A DNA stretch of 64,000 nucleotides from Blastomussa wellsi (lineage: Eukaryota > Cnidaria > Anthozoa > Scleractinia > Plerogyridae), in the NCBI GenBank assembly GCA_947652115.1, contig OX393562.1, positions 26,273,003 to 26,337,002 of the forward strand, read 5' to 3'. The notes below the pieces were generated by a model. The model saw only the letters and a list, made by a program, of their open reading frames with translations, searched no databases and was not told the origin of the DNA. The position numbers and the translations under genes were made by a program. Position 1 is the stretch's first letter. Each line of letters opens with the position of its first letter. This document shows, piece after piece, positions 36,096-47,805 of the stretch.

Positions 36096-37905
36096 CTACG
36101 AGCAAAACAAAAATAATGTCCAGTCTTACCGCCAAACATATATTGCAAGCACGTCATTTAAATATCCGCTAGCTAGCTCCCGTCGCTCGGCTGTCGAAAA
36201 AGTTTCTAAAGGTACTCGTGATTTTAATTTTTCTATACCTAATTTTACAATGGTAAACATTTACCTTCGGCTTGTTAGGTAAATAATATTAGTAAGGTGA
36301 CTAATTGATATGCCATGGAATCAAGGTTATAAGGAAACAAATGGAAATGTGCTTGGCGGTAATATTTATTACAATTGCTTTTTTGACATGCGGACAGATA
36401 TTATTGACAGGAAATTTTGAGAGGATAATTTCTGTTTAAAGTGCGCTATATTTATTTGGAGTAAGGTAAATGATTTTCAATAAATGAGGCAACAAAACGA
36501 ATGATACGGTTCAACACTTGAAAAACAATGTATTAAAAGTTTTTGTACTTCTGACTTTATTACTGCGAGTAATTCGAAATAAGTGAACGAAAGGAACTTT
36601 CCACGTAAATATAGAGAACACTATGTAGCATAAAAATGTTTAAAAGACACCCCACTGTACAATTTCCTTCAAAACGAAACTAATGTTATCAAAAGGGAAA
36701 TATCAGTCGGGCCAAAACTTTTTTTGATGTCTTAACTTAATTAAAACTCAACGTTGCAATTATAACTTCGGTCCATTCTACCGGAAAAGCGGCACCTTTG
36801 GGGATGAAGGGAATAGAATAAACAACATACGATCTGATGTCAGCCCAGTATTGCAATGGCCTTCTCACGGAAAACACACTGAACCCGGAGACGAAAACGG
36901 ATTGACTATATCATTTAGTAAGCTTAAAGCTTAGAATTTGAATATTAGTACTTGTCGAGTTTTCTACGAATGTGCGAGCAATGGCTTGGGTAAAAGTAAA
37001 CAAGAATATGAATCTGATACGCAAATTGGTCGTAAACAATAAACGTCTGCAGTTCTAGTCACTTCTGACCAACAATATGTCTTACAAGGTTTCAGGAGGA
37101 TACGTGTTCAATTAAGAGACGGAACGCTTGCTAATTGGAAGTTATCCTAAATCAGTGGGAAACTTTGATAATTTTTTATATATTTAAAAACTCATATGCT
37201 TTTAAATGAAAATATATAAAGGCGATTCAAGAATCAAACAGTATTAATATTACAATGTAATGCTTAATCGCAGGAATTGTGTAAGTTATTTTCAAAAGTG
37301 AAGTGAGCTGGGTGGTTTTGCTACCGATATTTGCACTTGCAACATTACTATATAAGGGAATGATGAATGTTCACCGGAAAAGCTGCGTACCGTTAGGAAA
37401 GGCTAGAAGATGCCAAAATCTTGTACAATGCACCTTATTATTCAAATTAGCCCTTCTTGCCTCGTTTTTAAGCTCAAAAATCAAAAGAATAATTTGTCTT
37501 GAACGAGGCAACCAGGGCTAATTTGAATGGAAACAAAATAATATTAAAAATGAAAGCCATTTTGGAATTAGGTGTGTTACGCTATATTTCCTCCATAACT
37601 GGTTATTGAATATGAAATTGCTCCTTGCTAGCTACTGCTAAGTGCGGAAAGATATTTCATGATAATTAATATGACGCAACAATGGCCAGAACAGCAGATC
37701 ATTGGATATACAGTTGTCGGTTGGTTCCGGTTAGTTCCAAGCCAGTTTGCTTGGGGTTACTTCCATCCCAGTTTACTTGTGGTTAGACCCCTTGCTGGTT
37801 AGTGCCACTCCCGTTTGCTTTCACTTTGTGGTTTGGCCAGTAATGTTCTGAATACAATTTTGCTTACAATATAAGAATTGAAAAAATTTGGGTTTCTGGC
37901 AGCTG

Positions 37906-37978
37906 GCGTCCAGTTGGTATAGTGGTAAGTGAGTGTATCTTGAGTCGAATTTTCCCGGGTTCGATTCCCAATGTTTGG
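37906..37978 (+). repeat. tRNA-like repeat fragment
   Basis: TTGGTATAGTGGTAAGTG resembles an A box and GGGTTCGATTCCC is a good B box. The acceptor ends do not pair, so it is a tRNA pseudogene or SINE head rather than a working tRNA. Confidence 0.45.
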
Positions 37979-38436
37979 AATAAAATATTGTAAAATAGTG
38001 TAGAATGACCTTTATGTAAAAACAAGGATGTGTGTAATCTGGTCCAGGTCAATGTTAAGTAAGGTCGTCCACTAAGTGCTAGGCGACAAAGTATCTCTTT
38101 TTCTGTATAACCGTTGACGAGAGATATCTTTGTTAACTTCGGAAATCTTACAAGCTAGCCTATATCGAGTTTAGCCGGTTTTATACATTTTTGCAGAAGT
38201 AATGTGAGGTCAGGTACAAGTAAAGTCTTCATTTAACAAGGATGACACTAAACAGCTTAAGGAGCTAACAAACCCTAACTAACCCTAACTAACGCTAACA
38301 AAAAGATATGGTATAATTGTGGAAGAGCTATCTGTTAAAAAATGGAGATTTTGGCACCTGCTAGCCTTCTCTGGGCTGTAGCCAGGCTTACGCAAAAGAT
38401 CACGTAGATACTTGGTCGTTTGACAAAATTTGGCGC

Positions 38437-39539
38437 TTTTAGGTTGAACTGAGATCAAGTTGTGGACTTTGAAACATTGTTTAATGTCTCACGAAGAGGC
38501 GTCGAGGAATTATTGCCTCCCCCCAGAAAAAAATCTAGGCCACCTGCTAATGTTCTACGATTCGACCGTAGAACATCGGCAGGGATCCACGATTTCAGAG
38601 TCCCATGAATATCGTCATGTATGGCTTTAAAACCGACAGTTTGATTGGCTAAAATTGATATTAACCGCGGTCTAGAATTTCCCATCTAGACCGGCATCTA
38701 GATCGGTTGCAGTTTGGGGTCAGAAAGTTGCAAACAAACCAACACATTGTCCCCTTTTTTCCCTAAGAATACTAAATGGAAAATTAAAAAAGCTTGGCAA
38801 GAATAAAAAATAAAGATCCGACCAAACTTTTGCAAATTTGATTTCAGCTCATCGCCTTTCGCAAACAAACGTAAGCGAGAACGAAGCAGTGTCGTTAAGC
38901 AAATTTAAGTTTCCGTTTGGCCATATAATAAACATCTTATTAACCGAGCTGGGAGAATCTTGACCTCGGTCGTGAGTACAGACCTCACTGCGTGCGGTCT
39001 GTACTCACGATCTCGGTCAAGATTCTCCCATACAGACCTCCTGCTCAGGTAATAAGAGGTAATTATTACAGTATTGAAAAATTAATTAACAACTGTTAAT
39101 TAATTTACACAAAGCTGAAACGTTGATGCTACGTAACAAATTGGCTTTAATTTGCATGCGAGACATCCACATGACCGAAACCGATAAAGCATTTCTGTAA
39201 CCGTGTAATCGGTCATGTTAATCTCACAAAGTCATTTTTTCGTAGTATCAACCTTGTTAGTTTTGTGCACGTTATAGGCCTCTTGCAGATCCTACGTAAG
39301 TCAACAGCATTATCGTTCGCTATCGTTTACTAATTAATTACTTAATGAACATCGTTTACATAACCTCAAAGGCACGATTCAGTTACTTGTTTTTCTCACT
39401 TGGAAATTATATGAAACCTAAAAAGATAGATGACGTATTAAGTATTACGCAAGTGAATTGCAAATGTACGCCAGGCATGAGCTGAATTGTTTGCACATTT
39501 CAGAAGCGAGCAAAACAATATTTATGACAAAAACAACAG
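38437..39539 (+). repeat. Tandemly duplicated unit, copy 1 (parts R2 and R1)
   Basis: R2 (38437-38637, landmark GAGGCGTCGAGGAATTATTG) plus R1 (38641-39539, landmarks CCGCGGTCTAGAATTTCCCA and GCATGAGCTGAATTGTTTGC). R2 recurs at 39541-39747 and R1 at 41243-42245 in the same order and orientation with high identity. No protein family recognised; frames over R2 are short. Confidence 0.85.
38950..39030. repeat. Long hairpin inside R1, single copy
   Basis: TGGGAGAATCTTGACCTCGG pairs with the inverse ending CAAGATTCTCCCA, with GTGAGTACAGACC / GGTCTGTACTCAC as inner stem. The stem is about 38 bp. Confidence 0.95.
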
Positions 39540-40002
39540 GTTTTAGGTTGAACAGAGATCAAGTTATGGACTTTGAAACATTGTTTAATGTCTCGCGAAG
39601 AGGCGTCGAGGAATTATTGCCTCCCCCGCCAGAAAAAAAATCTAGGCCACCTGCTAATGATCTACGATTCGACCTTAGAACATCGGCAGGGATCCACGAT
39701 TTCAGAGTCCCATGAATCTCGTCATTTATGGCTTTAAAACCGACAGCAAAAAGCTGATTCAAGCAGAAGTTATCAGTTCCCATCTGGTATTGCTTGCGCT
39801 TATCGGTTGATTCAATTTTTTAAACCAAAAAGTCAGTTTTCCGTCCAAAAATATATCCATTTTCGATATATTATAAGGTAAATCAAACAAATACTTTAAT
39901 TAGCCACCACTGTAAACCGAGCGTTACGGGAGAATTAGCCAATTAGAGGCTCAGAGCGCGCTTTATATCGCCTATACAGGCACTTGCCATATAATGAAGC
40001 TC

Positions 40003-40775
40003 ATTAATAATAATTATTATCAATATACGCGGCCAAATTGAAAGTCGGCCTCGTCAAAACACACGCTGTGCGGGCCGCAACGGCCCTGAAGCTGATTGGT
40101 TCACGCGATGAATTTTTCAGATTACGTTCATTCAGACCGTTCGACGCGGGAAAACCATCGAGGTGCGTACGAGCGAACAGCAAGCTTTGAAGTTTAGTTT
40201 CACACAAAACGAATAGTTTTAAGAGAGAAAAATCGGTCTTCTTGTTATAAATGGGAAGAATGCAAACAAAAAAATTGGATTTAGACTTGAAGATAGGCTA
40301 GAAGCAAAAGCACAATCTAGAAGAAACAAAGAAAGCAAGTTCTTTTCGTCTTTACAAGAAGCGAAACGTGCACATCGTTCACTTGATTCCTACAGTCGAG
40401 CAAAATTAGCTCGGCTGAAGTACTGCGGGAATGTTACACCGACGATCAACTGTAAAATGTAAGTTCGTTAAATATTATGATTATCCATGAGTTTAAGCTT
40501 TAATCGAAATGCTCCTAAAACAGTATACACTATAATCATAGGCGATTTTTTTCAGAGACATCGTAGCTATATCCGCTAAGTTCTACAAATGTTCAAAACG
40601 TATCGGTCCGGTTTTTACAGTTATAACATTTTCAGCGCGAAGTTCTTACTTGTATTCTTGAAAACTTTACTAAATTTGTTAGTTATCAGGATGTTATTTG
40701 GCCTTGAACATTGACAATAATGATAATAAAATGACTTTTATCGGGAACATTGTTTATTTGCATGACTATTTAGTC
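40003..40775 (+). repeat. Dispersed ~0.7-kb repeat (copy B) inside the interruption
   Basis: Matches 20926-21600 inverted. One plus-strand frame around 40285-40458 is open and lysine/arginine-rich (FRLEDRLEAKAQSRRNKESK), with a partly conserved counterpart in copy A. It may be a remnant of an element-encoded or captured coding segment. Confidence 0.65.
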
Positions 40776-41552
40776 AATAAACCCCTTCAGGCGGTTGGTA
40801 TATTGGAGGATAATGCCCGCGCGACGACGACAATCTTTCAGCCGAGGGCATTATCCCCCCAATATGCCAGTAAGCCAGTAATGGTTTATAACTAGCCGTT
40901 TAATTTTCACAACGTGATTTGTCGCAGTGAAAAAGAAAAAAATCAGGGTGTCAGGATTGTGGTTGAAATGAATCAAACTTGCTTGATTTACGTATTTTTT
41001 TCAAAACTATGATTTGGTTAAAATGTTAGAGCTGAAAAGGTAACTGTTTGTTTGCACTCCTCCACAAAATCGCGCGACGGATATAAAATCGGACGAGGTG
41101 TATTGTCTGATACCCGTCGTCCGATTTTTTGCCACGTGATGCGTTTTGTCCAATGAGCGCGCGCAAAAGTTAATCGGTGGATTATAAAGGAATTATTATA
41201 TGGCCGTGTCTTACGTGGACTGGAAACTGGCGAATTCACGAATTGATTGGCTAAAATCGGTATTGACCGCGGTCTAGAATTTCCCATCTAGACCGGCATC
41301 TAGATCGGTTGCATTTTGGGGTCAGAAAGTTACAAACAAACCAACACATTGTCCCCCTTTTCTCTAAAAATACTAAATGGAAAATTAAAAAAAGCTTGGC
41401 ATGAATAAAAAATAAAGATCCGACCAAACTTTTGCAAATTTGATTTCAGCTCATCGCCGTTCGCAAACAAAACGTCAGCGAGAACGAAGCAGTGTCGTTA
41501 AGCAAATTTAAGTTTCCGTTTGGCCATATAATAAACATCTTATTAACCGAGC

Positions 41553-41713
41553 TGGGAGAATCTTGACCAAGGTCGTGAGTACAGATCTCACTGCGTTCGG
41601 TCTCTACTCACGATCTCGGTCAAGATTCTCCCATCTGAGAATCTTGACCACGGTCGTGAGTACAGATCTCACTGCGTTCGGTCTGTACTCACGACCGAGG
41701 TCAAGATTCTCCC
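41553..41713. repeat. Long hairpin inside R1, two tandem copies
   Basis: The hairpin of 38950-39030 occurs twice in succession (41553-41632 and 41633-41713) in the second R1. Confidence 0.95.
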
Positions 41714-42245
41714 ATACAGACCTCCTGCTCAGGTAATAAGAGGTAATTATTACAGTATTGCAAAATTAATTAACAACTATTAATTAATTTACACTAAGTT
41801 GCAAGGTTGATACAACGTGAGAAATATAATTGACTTTGCATGCGAGACATCCGCATGACCGAAACCGATAAAGCATTTCTGTAACCGTGCAATCGGTCAT
41901 GTTAATCTCGCAAAGTCAACTTTTTTCGTAGTATCAACCTTGTAGTTTTGTGCATGTTATAGGCCTCTTGCAGATCCTATGTAAGTCAGCAGCGTTATCG
42001 TTCGCGGTCGTTTGCAGTTCAGTTCAATTAATTTACTAATTAATTACTTAATGAACATCGTTTGCATAACCTCAAAGGTACGATTCAGTTACCTGTTTTT
42101 CTCACATGGAAATTATATGAAACCTAAAAAGATAGATGACTTATTAAGTATTAAGCGAGTGAAATGCAAATGTACGCCAGGCATGAGCTGAATTGTTTGC
42201 ACATTTCAGAAGCGAGCAAAACAATATTTATGACAAAAACAACAG

Positions 42246-43673
42246 ATGTATTTCATCTGTGTTTGGAGATCGTAAAGACCGGCCTGGTTTGGTAGACAAA
42301 GAGCTCTTTATCTATGCTATACTACGTCCAGGTAAGATAAGTTCATTGCTGCAGTTTTTTGTATATTTTGGTTCATATTTCACCACTAGTATAATAATCG
42401 CGTACCTAGCTGAACAGGATTAGGAATTTTGCAATCCACGACAACAGCGAAATGTCAAATTTTCTATTATCTTGGTAAAAAGACCCTTTGGGCAAGCTAT
42501 TTTCAAAGCTATAATTGAATATTAAAGTTTTAGTTTAGCTACGTGTCATGATCGATTCAAATAGGTTTTCTCTCTGTATTTTGCCGTTTGAAAAGATGAT
42601 CGCGATTCAATTTGGACACCGATAGCAAATTTTAATTGATTTCAGAGAGTCTTAACTCTTCTAGTATATGTATATCTGGACAAATAAGACGTTCTAAAGA
42701 AAGCCTTATTCATTGTGTCCAACATATTTAAATGGTCAGTTTTTGCTGGTGGAAATTAAGGCATAAACACATTAAACGGCAAGCGCAGCGACAGATCTCT
42801 TCGACAAGTCGCTCCGTATTTACTTCGTCCAAAATAAGTCTGTGAGACAATTCCCGTCGTGTGCAAGGAGAATTTTAAAAAATCGTTCCGTTGCTTTGTG
42901 ATTCTTTTTGTTGCTAGAAATGTTATACAGGCCAGGAGAAAATTAAGGAAAAAGTAAACGAACCTTAAATATAGGGCGACTGTCACGTGAGTCTCGAAAG
43001 TGATTCGCGCTTGCTTTTCGTCCTTTCTATTCCTTTAGGCACCTCTTGGAGCAAAGGGACTCAACAATGCGGCGCCACGGATTTTATTTGGTGCCATGTT
43101 CTCTGTCCGCAGGCTTTTATAATGGGTCTTCCCACTTTCCTTTTACCCTGTGGATTTCAGTTTTAGGCGCAGAGCGTGACCTATCCAAGCCGATTTCCGC
43201 CGTGCTATCAGTTTGTATGTCTCTTCTCCTGTCCTGCTCCAAAACTATTTGTTGCTGGTCTTATGATCTGGCCAGTGGCGCGTTTGCTTTTTGCATTACT
43301 GCGCGATTTTCTCGAACAATCAGAAGAAAAACCAAAAATTAAACCAATCGTGACTTTCTCATCAAGCACATTTCCCCGCGCTTCGTGACGAACTTCACGA
43401 ATCTGCTTCGAGTTTTGCTTGGTGCACTGGATTATCTGTGTCCTCGATCTGTGATCGAGCAGAGTGATTATTATAGTTTTAGTCTCGTGACACTCATGTG
43501 ACAACCGCTCTATCATGTAAGACCAAAAATTTAAACTATTAAAGACAGCTGTGCTAGTTCTGGAATTGATAAAACTATGTGCTTGTGTCACTGCTTGTTT
43601 AAACGTCTTATTATAGACCCCCCAATATAATTGCTCGTCTGTCTACTCCCGTTTCTAGAACTTGCAACAGCAA
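42246..43673. other. Upstream region of the GPCR gene
   Basis: No supported exon. It contains the presumed promoter and 5'UTR of the GPCR. Open frames on both strands around 43046-43591 have no domain features. Confidence 0.4.
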
Positions 43674-44798
43674 ATGGCGCTCAATTCCACAGAAGTCAGT
43701 GACGGCAATAACTCCTTCTTCATAGACCAAACTCTATCATTAGCAAGTGACGAACGCAGCGATGGGAACGCCTTATCTCCAGCTGCCAAAATCTTCAATG
43801 CAATTATAATATCTATTTTATTCAAGTTTGGAATACCTACGAACGCCATTGTATTACACGTCCTCAGAAGAAGAAGAGGCATTCTGTTGAAAAACACGTC
43901 AGTGATCTTAATTAATTTAATGATAGCTGACCTAATCTGCTGCGTGGTCGTTTTACCTTCAGATTTTACATTCTATGTGCTACAAGTTACTTTTCCTCTA
44001 GCGAAAGAAGTTTTCAAAGTTTGTTTCGTTTTAAAAACTGTCATGATATCCCTCAATTGCGGCTTCACCATTGTGTTAAGCATCGAACGCTTTATTACCG
44101 CCACGAACGTTGGTAAAAGGAGAGGAAAATTCTTATCCAAAACACTGATGATGTGTTTAGCTGCGATATGGCTCTCCAGTCTGGTTCTCGCGACCACTGC
44201 TTATTATACTTTTAAAGACCGCCGCTCGTTGCCATGGAAACTCCCAGGTCTAGAAAATAGTGCCAGTTCCCGCTGTCCCTCGGCTGGCACTTTCATGGCA
44301 GCGATTCTGGTTGTAGCAGCAATCTTTACAGTCTTGTTTTCTCTCTATCGCATCCGAAGGTTTCTTCGTGGGGTCAAGCAAGAAATTGTTAATGAGCCGG
44401 CCCATGATATTTTTTCAAAGAGATTAACAAAAAGGAATAAACGGATAATGTTAGCTTGCTTGGCTTCGCTGGCTACATTGGCTGTCTCGTACCTACCAAC
44501 GGTTATGGCAAATCTGCTGTGGTATAGCCTCGAACGACAGAGCAGCGATTTTAACGCAATTGCAGAAGTTCTCTGTTCCATGGCACACACCATCAATCCT
44601 CTAATTGCTATTGCAATGAGTCGTCGGATGCAGAATGCCTTCTTAAAAGTTCTCAGTTCACTTTGCCATTCGCACACGCTACAAAGGAGGGATCTCTCTT
44701 TATTTAGCATGCTCAGAACCGTTTGCGTTCGAACTATACCGGAAATAACGAGAACTGTCTCGGACACCACAGCATTAACGAATCCAATACTCGAGTAA
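43674..44798 (+). CDS. Rhodopsin-like (class A) GPCR, single exon, orphan
   Basis: Seven-helix plasma-membrane receptor of 374 aa encoded without introns; the start is the first ATG of the frame. The short N-terminus has glycosylation sites NST (4-6) and NNS (12-14). Helix 1 has the GxxxN motif (GIPTNAIV). Helix 2 has LMIAD with the conserved aspartate. Helix 3 ends in ERF in place of DRY. A cysteine at the top of helix 3 and one in the second extracellular loop (SSRCPSAG) can form the usual disulphide. Helix 6 has the YLP proline but lacks CWxP. Helix 7 has NPLIA in place of NPxxY, where the tyrosine is replaced by alanine. The cytoplasmic tail is about 60 residues with a CHSH stretch. Single-exon orphan receptors of this type are common in cnidarian genomes. 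The ligand class (peptide or amine) cannot be deduced. Confidence 0.88.
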   Translation: MALNSTEVSDGNNSFFIDQTLSLASDERSDGNALSPAAKIFNAIIISILFKFGIPTNAIVLHVLRRRRGILLKNTSVILINLMIADLICCVVVLPSDFTFYVLQVTFPLAKEVFKVCFVLKTVMISLNCGFTIVLSIERFITATNVGKRRGKFLSKTLMMCLAAIWLSSLVLATTAYYTFKDRRSLPWKLPGLENSASSRCPSAGTFMAAILVVAAIFTVLFSLYRIRRFLRGVKQEIVNEPAHDIFSKRLTKRNKRIMLACLASLATLAVSYLPTVMANLLWYSLERQSSDFNAIAEVLCSMAHTINPLIAIAMSRRMQNAFLKVLSSLCHSHTLQRRDLSLFSMLRTVCVRTIPEITRTVSDTTALTNPILE

Positions 44799-45418
44799 AA
44801 GCAACGAAAAGAAAACTGTTTAGACAATACTCTTTACCTGTAGGAAAATCCTTGATCACTCATCTTTCAACTTTGAAGAAAACATTATCGGGACCGCAAT
44901 GAACGGCCCGTGTTTGAAAGAAGTCCACCTCAGATGGAAATTGCGCAAATGCAACGTCTGCAATTGCAGTAATTAGCACTATAATATATATAATGCTACT
45001 TTTTAATTTTATACTTGTTTTCAGCAGTTTTTAGACATCCATGAAAATATAACGAATAGACACTTAAAATGGAGTCTCTAAAAAGCCGTCAACTAGTAAT
45101 TGCTACGAGTAAGTGGAAGGCGGCTGCCCGCGAGGTTAATACAGGAACATCGCCGGTAAGCTCATAAAAGCGCATGGCTTTCCTCTTGACACGTTACCAA
45201 AGCGTTCTTGACCCGGATGAATACTTCCAAAAGCAACTGATAAACTTACATTCGATTTTGCAATCGAAGCAGAATTAAAAAGAAAAGATTAGCGATCGTT
45301 TGTTCGCCACTCCAATCGTTCCAATCGCCAGAGTCTCAACTGCTCCCAGCGATCGTAGAGAAAAGTGAACCATTTCTCATGGGCAACATGGGCGCGTCTT
45401 ACTGGAACACGCTTAGGA
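44799..45418. other. 3' flank of the GPCR gene
   Basis: AT-rich at first, no gene visible. No canonical AATAAA was identified close to the stop codon. Confidence 0.4.
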
Positions 45419-45447
45419 TAGACCATTTCGGCTAACGTGTTTACTTC

Positions 45448-45609
45448 CTTGTTGCTACCCAATTCAGATCATGTAATGATTCATTTGGGAGGGTACAATT
45501 GTTCTTTTCGCAGATCATGTACTCGCATTCACTCAATTGCGTGCGACAAATTGCCCAATTGTAACCTCCCAAATGAACTATCACATGATCTGAATTGGGT
45601 AGCAACAAA
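45448..45609. mobile_element. Foldback MITE with CTTGTTGCTACCCAATTCAG ends
   Basis: Long perfect arms (TTGCTACCCAATTCAGATCATG and inverse) and inner arms around CATTTGGGAGGTTACAATT. A diverged copy is at 17800-17946. Confidence 0.9.
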
Positions 45610-45954
45610 GATGGGACTGAGCAGTGGCGGCGTGAAGACGCGAATTTTATGGGCTCCTATCATTTCCGAGTTTTATTGCGCTCTCCTCTCCTCTGTACGC
45701 GCACTCAAAATTGTTTTTCTTTCCGCCGATATGTTTATAGGAGCTGACAAATTTGCGTGTTCGAATTCGTTGCTTCTAACAAAGAGAGCAACACTTGGTC
45801 TCTCTCACTCGTAGCATTCCAACAGTTATTTTCCACTGGCTACGTTTTTATTGTTTTTCTTTTGTTTTGCATTTTACTATCGACCAATCAGAAACAATGT
45901 AGTAATGGGGTGACATAAGTTATGTCTTCAAAGTGATTAACAACCAATATCGTT

Positions 45955-47760
45955 ATGAAGCAAAACAATGCAAATAATTTACAATTTAAAGCTCTCTCTC
46001 ACAATGTCCGTGGTATTCGCACTTTCGAAAAGAGAAAAGGAATCTTTAATTGGCTAACTAAACAAAAGGGAGATATCTGCTTTCTTCCGCAAGAGACATA
46101 CAGTACTAAAGACATTCGGTTCTCCTCATAGTCGTGGGATTGCCATACTCATACGAAATACGCTTGATTTTGAATTCAAATCGGTTAAGGCTGATGAGGA
46201 AGGAGGGTTTATTCTTCAAGGATGTTCCCTTTCTGTTGCTAAATATTTATTTAACACCAAATTCAATAACACTGCAATCCCAATTTTTCAAAATAGTATC
46301 TGATCTTATCAACGAAGAAGATCAGTACAAAGAACATGTGTACGATCTTACTTGGTGGAGATTTTAATGTAACCTCCACTGACGGTCTTGGTAGAAATCC
46401 GACTCTTGAAGTATCGGCCAAACGACTAGGTGATGTGTTATTGGAGAACGAATTAATTGATATTTGGAGAATTCGGAATCCTGGGAATAAAAGCTTTACT
46501 TGGAGACAAAAATCACCCTTTATACAATGGCGACTAGACTATTGGTTTTTCAGCGATACACTACAAGATGACGTTACTAAAGTTGACACTGTAGCTGCTA
46601 TTAAAACCGACCACTCTGCAATAGTTCTTGAATTAGATAGCATAGGGACATGGCTTATATAGAGTTGGCGACCTCTATGACAATTGTGCAGGGCAGTTGG
46701 TGATCGGAGGGGAACCTTTGAGATCGGCTCTTTCACCCATCGACTCTTTCTTACCATTAAGTATATACAAGGCGCTTCCATTAAAATGGAGAAATATCTT
46801 AAACACAAACCGACGTCTTATGCCTCTTCACTCACGACAATTAAGCTTAACCACCTTTTTTTAGAGTAGCAAATATACCTACCGCCTTAAAGAAATACGA
46901 ACATCTCTTCAATACCGAGTCTTTTCAGTTTAATTGGAAATACAGTTTTCTATTACCCCTACGGGTAACGTTGAGTACTAAATTACGTGAATTCCAATAC
47001 AAAATATTAAATAGGATTCTCTACTCAAACAACATGCTTCGCAAGTTTAAAAAAGTCGACTCTCCCTTATGCTACTTATGTAAAGCGGATATAGAAACTC
47101 TAGAACAATTTTTTTCTACCGCCCGCACGTAAATATGTACTGGAAAGAAGTAGTAAATTTGTTCAAAGACAAACTAAAAATCTCTAAGGACTTTGATATT
47201 ATCACAGATTTTATTTGCGGACTCAATAATAAAGATACTTATAACCATTTAATTAATTATAAAATCATTGAAGGCAAATACCTCCTGTATCTCTTTAAAT
47301 TAAATGATAGGTTCTTATCTCCAAGACTGTTACTAGAGAGAATCAAGAGTACTTACAAATTAGAACACTTCATTGCGAGAGAGAGAGAAATAATCTTAAC
47401 TATCATTACACGAAGTGGGAGCCTCTGCTTCCCCTTGTTTCATCTTAGTCTGAAGTCTCTCTAAATGTTTTTTTGTGCTCCCTTTTGTGATAGGCAAACT
47501 AAAACCTGTAAGGGCAACTGTTTGGAGATGTTTTTTTTATTTATTTATTTACTTTTTTCTAGTGAATTGTATTGTATTTTATTGTATTGTAAAATGTAAA
47601 TAGGCATTGTAATGATTAGTATTCTAAGTGATGTTTGTAAGTAAGTTGTAAGTAAGTAACTTAGCGTGTTGTAAGTTGTTAGAAGTCAATTTATTGTAAG
47701 TAATAGTATTGTAGTGTTAGTCTAAAAATTTTTAATAAATAAAAAACAAGGGTTATACCC
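45955..47760 (+). pseudogene. Decayed L1/Tx1-like LINE ORF2 lacking the reverse transcriptase
   Basis: Non-LTR retrotransposon remnant. From ATG 45955 the frame gives an apurinic-type endonuclease start (ALSHNVRGIRTFEKRKGIF, then FLPQETYSTKD) and breaks at TAG 46128. It continues in shifted frames through RGIAILIRNTLDF and LLGGDFNVTSTD to the endonuclease end TDHSAIVLELDSI (about 46645). The sequence then jumps directly to the post-RT segment VGDLYDN...ALPLKWRNIL and on to LREFQYKILNRILYSNNMLR with a CxxC pair (PLCYLCKADIE) and a C-terminal frame ending 47463. The roughly 1.5-kb RT domain expected between them is missing. The 3' end is TTGTATTG-rich. Confidence 0.8.
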
Positions 47761-47805
47761 TATTAATAAAACCTAGGATGTAAACACGTTAGCCGAATTG
47801 GTCTA

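Larger units (their letters stand above)
35014..38436. other. Large AT-rich intergenic stretch
   Basis: No gene is supported. It contains the isolated exon-like segment at 36016-36095, the tRNA-like repeat at 37906-37978 and an inverted pair near 37448 and 37512 (TTCAAATTAGCCC... / GGGCTAATTTGAA with CTTGCCTCGTTTTT / inverse), which is a small foldback element. Confidence 0.4.
39541..42245 (+). repeat. Tandemly duplicated unit, copy 2, interrupted
   Basis: Second R2 (39541-39747) and R1 (41243-42245) separated by about 1.5 kb of unrelated sequence (39748-41242) that is absent from copy 1. This is consistent with an insertion after the duplication. Confidence 0.8.
45419..47805. mobile_element. 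2.4-kb composite bounded by 26-bp inverted repeats
   Basis: TAGACCATTTCGGCTAACGTG at 45419 and its inverse ending at 47805 match at 25 of 26 positions. Inside are a foldback MITE (45448-45609) and a decayed LINE (45955-47760). The simplest reading is a DNA element that received the LINE. Confidence 0.65.
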
